Shown here: positions 39,024-41,412 of the stretch, piece after piece
Layout: the number at the start of each line of letters is the position of its first letter
How positions within the stretch are numbered: position 1 is the stretch's first letter
Assembly: GCA_944386975.1 (NCBI GenBank)
Contig: CALXDC010000023.1
Location: 1 to 41,412, forward strand
From: an uncultured Oscillospiraceae bacterium
GTDB lineage: Bacteria; Bacillota; Clostridia; Oscillospirales; Oscillospiraceae
DNA: 41,412 nt
Direction: 5' to 3'
The notes under the pieces: model-generated
Told to the model about the DNA's origin: nothing
Database searches by the model: none
The model's input: the letters and a program-made list of their open reading frames with translations, nothing else
Translations under genes and position numbers: made by a program

Positions 39024-39395
39024 TCATGTAGGTTTCCTTTTCGTCAGCCTGTCTATAAATTCCTGCCACTCCGCGTCTGTGGCGTCCACCTCTTTGGCCG
39101 TGCGGAGCGCCGCTCGAACAATGTCCCGCTCCATGATGTACTCGGGGAGATCCGAGGATACACGCTGGGCTTTCGACTTCGCCGCCAGATCCAGCATCTC
39201 CTCATAGCTTGCCTTATCCAGCATCAATTCTTTCGCCAGTTTTTCTAAATACTCCTGTGTGGGAGCTGCCCGCCGGTCCGTTTCGATATTGCTCATATAA
39301 ACTGGAGATATTCCCAACGCTGCCGCCAAGCCCCGGAGCGTCATGCCCCTGGCTTGCCGGTGCTGCCGTACAAAGCTCCCAAAGGTCTGTTCCAT
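39024..39395 (-). CDS. XRE-family HTH repressor (ImmR-like)
   Basis: A 123-aa DNA-binding protein. HTH at about residues 6-62 (FVRQHRQARGMTLRGLAAALGISPVYMSNIETDRRAAP), then a helical tail. With the ImmA-type protease just downstream it forms an ImmR/ImmA-like pair that would keep the mobile element silent. ATG 39395 follows GGGGTGAC; the longer frame begins inside the promoter. The promoter (39442-39470) contains an AACAAATGTT palindrome, a candidate autoregulatory site. Confidence 0.86.
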   Translation of the reverse strand: MEQTFGSFVRQHRQARGMTLRGLAAALGISPVYMSNIETDRRAAPTQEYLEKLAKELMLDKASYEEMLDLAAKSKAQRVSSDLPEYIMERDIVRAALRTAKEVDATDAEWQEFIDRLTKRKPT

Positions 39396-39441
39396 GCTGT
39401 CACCCCATTCTTTGTTCTCATTCTTGGAAACTAACAACGCC

Positions 39442-39470
39442 AGTATATCAAACATTTGTTCTATTATCAA
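39442..39470 (-). promoter_or_regulatory. Promoter of the XRE-ImmA operon
   Basis: Minus strand TTGATA (39470-39465), 17-bp spacer, TATACT (39447-39442). The spacer holds AACAAATGTT, a palindrome that suits a Cro/CI-type repressor. Confidence 0.72.
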
Positions 39471-39475
39471 GGTGT

Positions 39476-39507
39476 AAAAAGGGAGGTGTCCTCATTTGGG
39501 AACACCT
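39476..39507 (-). terminator. Terminator after the WYL regulator gene
   Basis: AGGTGT with ACACCT plus one further pair around a mismatch; on the minus strand CCC and five T follow. It lies 10 bp after the WYL gene's stop. Confidence 0.65.
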
Positions 39508-39516
39508 ACCGAATTT

Positions 39517-40476
39517 TTATTGCAGCCATGCCGCCATTTCCCGCATTTCCTGCAGGACATTGTCTGGTCCGGTGATCTGAATCCTTCCGCCAAAGGTAAA
39601 TACCCAGGCGAAAAAGGGCGGACTGGGCGCTACCTCCACCACGGCGCGGAAGTGTCCGCCGTCTGCTGTCTCGGTATGTACGGCCTCTCCAAATCGGTCC
39701 ACCACACTGCGCATCATGCTGTTCTCGCAGAGAAGTTCCACTGTCTGAAGGTCGTCTGGATACATGCCAAACACCTTCTGGACATAGGCCGAGGGGTCAA
39801 AGCTGCCTTGCGGCACGGCAGGCTCATCCGTCTGCAAGACGCTCACCATACGGTCTACCCGAAACTGGCCCAGTTTTCCATGCTTCTCAGACCAGCCCAC
39901 GGCATAATAGAAATCCCGGTTCCAGATCAGGGCATAGGGACTGAACCGGTATCGGAATCCATTATGCTTGAGGACCTTTTCTTTGTTCGGCGTATACTCA
40001 TAATATTGAAAGGTGATCTTCCGGCGTTCCTGAATAGCAGTCTGAATCACGTCCACGCTGTAATAGACGGTCTCATTCTGGGGCTTCGCCATCCCGTCCA
40101 TATAAATGGGCTCGTTCAGCTGATCCGCTTGGGCACGGCTGGTAAGCTGGCCCAGCTTCCGAATCAGGGCGCCGCTCTTCTTTTTGGTAATAAAATGGGA
40201 GGACTCCACCGCATTTGCCAGCAGTTTCAGCTCTGGAAGCTCGAACAGGCGTGCTCCAACCGCATAGCGGTTCTGTGTGCTCTTGTCGCAGAGGATGTCA
40301 ACGCCCGCTTCGGTCAGTACGGCGATATCGTTGTAGACGCTTTTCCGTCCCGCTTCGATCCCTTTGCCCTTCCAATAGGCGAGAATGTCCTGCGCGGAGA
40401 CAGGATGGGATTCGTCTGTCTCCTTATACAGGTATTCCAGAAGATATAAAATGCGTTTCTGCGTCTCATTTTTCAT
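39517..40476 (-). CDS. WYL-domain transcriptional regulator
   Basis: A 319-aa regulator. Seen: N-terminal winged HTH (about residues 5-65; SAQDILAYWKGKGIEAGRKSVYNDIAVL), a WYL domain (about 140-225; ERRKITFQYYEYT, FRYRFSPYALIWNRDFYYAVGW) and a C-terminal WCX-like domain (about 235-319). WYL domains bind nucleic acid or nucleotide ligands, and WYL regulators such as BrxR and CapW silence phage-defence genes. Here it lies 23 bp after an ADP-ribosyltransferase-like gene on the same strand, so it is a candidate regulator of that toxin-like protein (inference). Many elements also carry WYL proteins without a defence role. Confidence 0.88.
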   Translation of the reverse strand: MKNETQKRILYLLEYLYKETDESHPVSAQDILAYWKGKGIEAGRKSVYNDIAVLTEAGVDILCDKSTQNRYAVGARLFELPELKLLANAVESSHFITKKKSGALIRKLGQLTSRAQADQLNEPIYMDGMAKPQNETVYYSVDVIQTAIQERRKITFQYYEYTPNKEKVLKHNGFRYRFSPYALIWNRDFYYAVGWSEKHGKLGQFRVDRMVSVLQTDEPAVPQGSFDPSAYVQKVFGMYPDDLQTVELLCENSMMRSVVDRFGEAVHTETADGGHFRAVVEVAPSPPFFAWVFTFGGRIQITGPDNVLQEMREMAAWLQ

Positions 40477-40499
40477 GTGATCGCTCCAAATTCATATAA

Positions 40500-41078
40500 T
40501 TAGGCGATGATACAATACGACAGTGGCGATAATTTTTTGAGTTTAATATTATGTGCAAATAGCACTTCATATTCACGTCTGTCAGGGTTTACTTCAGGAA
40601 CATATCGCCCATGTGAGCCTTCCGGGGCGAGGATCGTGATAAGGAATCGCCCGTTCTTAATGTCTCCCATTGCATAATCTTCCTTCAATAAGGTTGTACT
40701 CCAAAAAATAGGAACTGTATAAATCCTGTCAAATATTGTCCCGACAAAGATATGTAGAAGTTCTTTCAAACTGACAAATCTATAGGTTACGATGGAATTT
40801 GGTAGGCTATCGGAGAGAAGCATATCCTGTAGTCCTTTAACTGTTGTACGCTTTGTAACGCCCTGCATCAGTGAGGCATTCATATTTTTATAGAGAGCGC
40901 CTTTATAATCATTTAATGGGGAGTTACTATTGAAATATGAATATTTTTTTACGTATTCTTCTGAATAGCATGAAACAGCCCATGCATCAACCTCTTCTGG
41001 CGAATAAAACTCCTTGATGTTCGCCCAATCAACAGACGGTAGTTTTTTCTGCGCTTTATCAATTAAATGCTGATCCAA
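40500..41078 (-). CDS. ADP-ribosyltransferase-like protein (R-S-E class, VIP2/C3-type fold)
   Basis: A 192-aa protein with the key elements of R-S-E ADP-ribosyltransferases in order: a helical LNDYKGALYKNMNASLMQG (about 55-73), YRFVS with Arg 100, a STS-like FWSTT with Ser 127, and the ExE motif REYEVLF with Glu 169 and Glu 171. ExE enzymes transfer ADP-ribose from NAD+ usually to arginine. There is no signal peptide or second domain, so it should act inside the cell. The start is TTG 41078 with AGAGGTGA upstream. The gene is clearly AT-richer than its neighbours, a sign of separate transfer. The WYL gene follows by 23 bp. Not verified by structure or database. Confidence 0.75.
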   Translation of the reverse strand: MDQHLIDKAQKKLPSVDWANIKEFYSPEEVDAWAVSCYSEEYVKKYSYFNSNSPLNDYKGALYKNMNASLMQGVTKRTTVKGLQDMLLSDSLPNSIVTYRFVSLKELLHIFVGTIFDRIYTVPIFWSTTLLKEDYAMGDIKNGRFLITILAPEGSHGRYVPEVNPDRREYEVLFAHNIKLKKLSPLSYCIIA

Positions 41079-41286
41079 TGTATAGTCACCTCTATTCGTA
41101 TTCGAAAACCGGGCATATCATTGCATCTCAATACCAAATACGCCGCCCAGTCAAGGCACCGTTACTGGATGCTCCGAGCAAAAGTCTAGAGCACCCGCGA
41201 GGGAAGATGGAGCGTATTGGGACTTTGCCTTACCAGCCGCGCCCTTTGCCTGTGATTTGGATGGAGACTTTCAGCGTCTTGCCGCT

Positions 41287-41412
41287 TCAGGCCGCTTCCA
41301 CCCTTTGTAAGTCCGTAATCGGGTAACGCAGCACGTTATTTTTCAGGATTACTGCAGAGCCGTGCTCGTTCAGCAGCCAACCTGCCCTGGAAAAATTCTG
41401 ATTGGCCTCTGT
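41287..41412 (-). CDS. C-terminal fragment of an unidentified protein, runs off the right edge
   Basis: An open frame of 41 codons ends at TGA 41289-41287 and is open to the window edge. Its end reads GWLLNEHGSAVILKNNVLRYPITDLQRVEAA. The composition looks coding, and it lies on the same strand as the rest of the element, 208 bp before the ADP-ribosyltransferase start. The family is not recognised; nothing more can be said from 41 residues. The 208-bp gap holds a weak hairpin (about 41164-41194) and no clear promoter. Confidence 0.5.
   Translation of the reverse strand, partial: TEANQNFSRAGWLLNEHGSAVILKNNVLRYPITDLQRVEAA

Overview
The window looks like a chromosome segment of a GC-rich gut Firmicute of the Oscillospiraceae (Flavonifractor / Pseudoflavonifractor / Lawsonibacter type). 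The reasons are strong AGGAGG ribosome binding sites, SLH-domain surface protein, a class A PBP with an acidic proline-rich tail, DUF1292/DUF554/DUF3786 proteins, a Re-citrate-synthase-like enzyme, UROD/CobW gene sets and no outer-membrane genes. No rRNA, complete tRNA or CRISPR array was seen. The genus is inference.

Region 1 (1-28.4 kb, core-like, visibly GC-rich). It opens with a CobW-type GTPase running off the left edge, then a split ThrE exporter pair, a PfkB sugar kinase and an SLH + GH18 surface glycosidase. Next comes a tight operon (6104-10867): an isoprenylcysteine-methyltransferase-like membrane protein, a GH3-family adenylate-former-like protein and a membrane GAF-GGDEF-HD-GYP c-di-GMP protein. 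On the minus strand follow a Re-citrate/homocitrate-synthase-like gene, a GntR/FCD regulator and a DUF3786 gene. That operon is headed by a 40-bp palindrome lying across its promoter. Upstream of it is a rod-shaped RNA that I read as 6S RNA, then a DUF1292 gene. On the plus strand are PBP1A, a PpiC foldase, TcdA and a DUF554 protein. A minus-strand cluster (21.3-25.8 kb) encodes two UROD-family methyltransferase-like proteins, a CobW GTPase, a poly-histidine protein and a GPH sugar:cation symporter. It is flanked by a TetR gene and a divergent PucR-type regulator with an inverted-repeat operator candidate between.

Region 2 (28.5-29.2 kb) is a junction without convincing genes: a mosaic of small GC-rich hairpins ending in a 20-bp perfect bidirectional terminator.

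Region 3 (29.2-41.4 kb, lower GC) looks like the left part of an integrative mobile element that continues past the right edge. Its genes are almost all on the minus strand: an unknown 183-aa protein, a metallophosphoesterase, four tandem serine-recombinase genes (two complete, one lacking the catalytic domain, one a lone catalytic domain without its serine), a SHOCT miniprotein and a DinG-like Fe-S helicase. Beyond a hairpin-rich non-coding stretch come two XRE repressors, an ImmA/IrrE protease next to one of them (the ICEBs1-like ImmR/ImmA arrangement), a zinc ribbon protein and a WYL regulator. Last is an AT-rich gene whose motifs fit an R-S-E class ADP-ribosyltransferase.

Most promising for follow-up: the ADP-ribosyltransferase + WYL pair; the GH3 + methyltransferase-like + GGDEF/HD-GYP operon; the UROD/CobW/poly-His/GPH cluster; and the split, partly inactive recombinase set.
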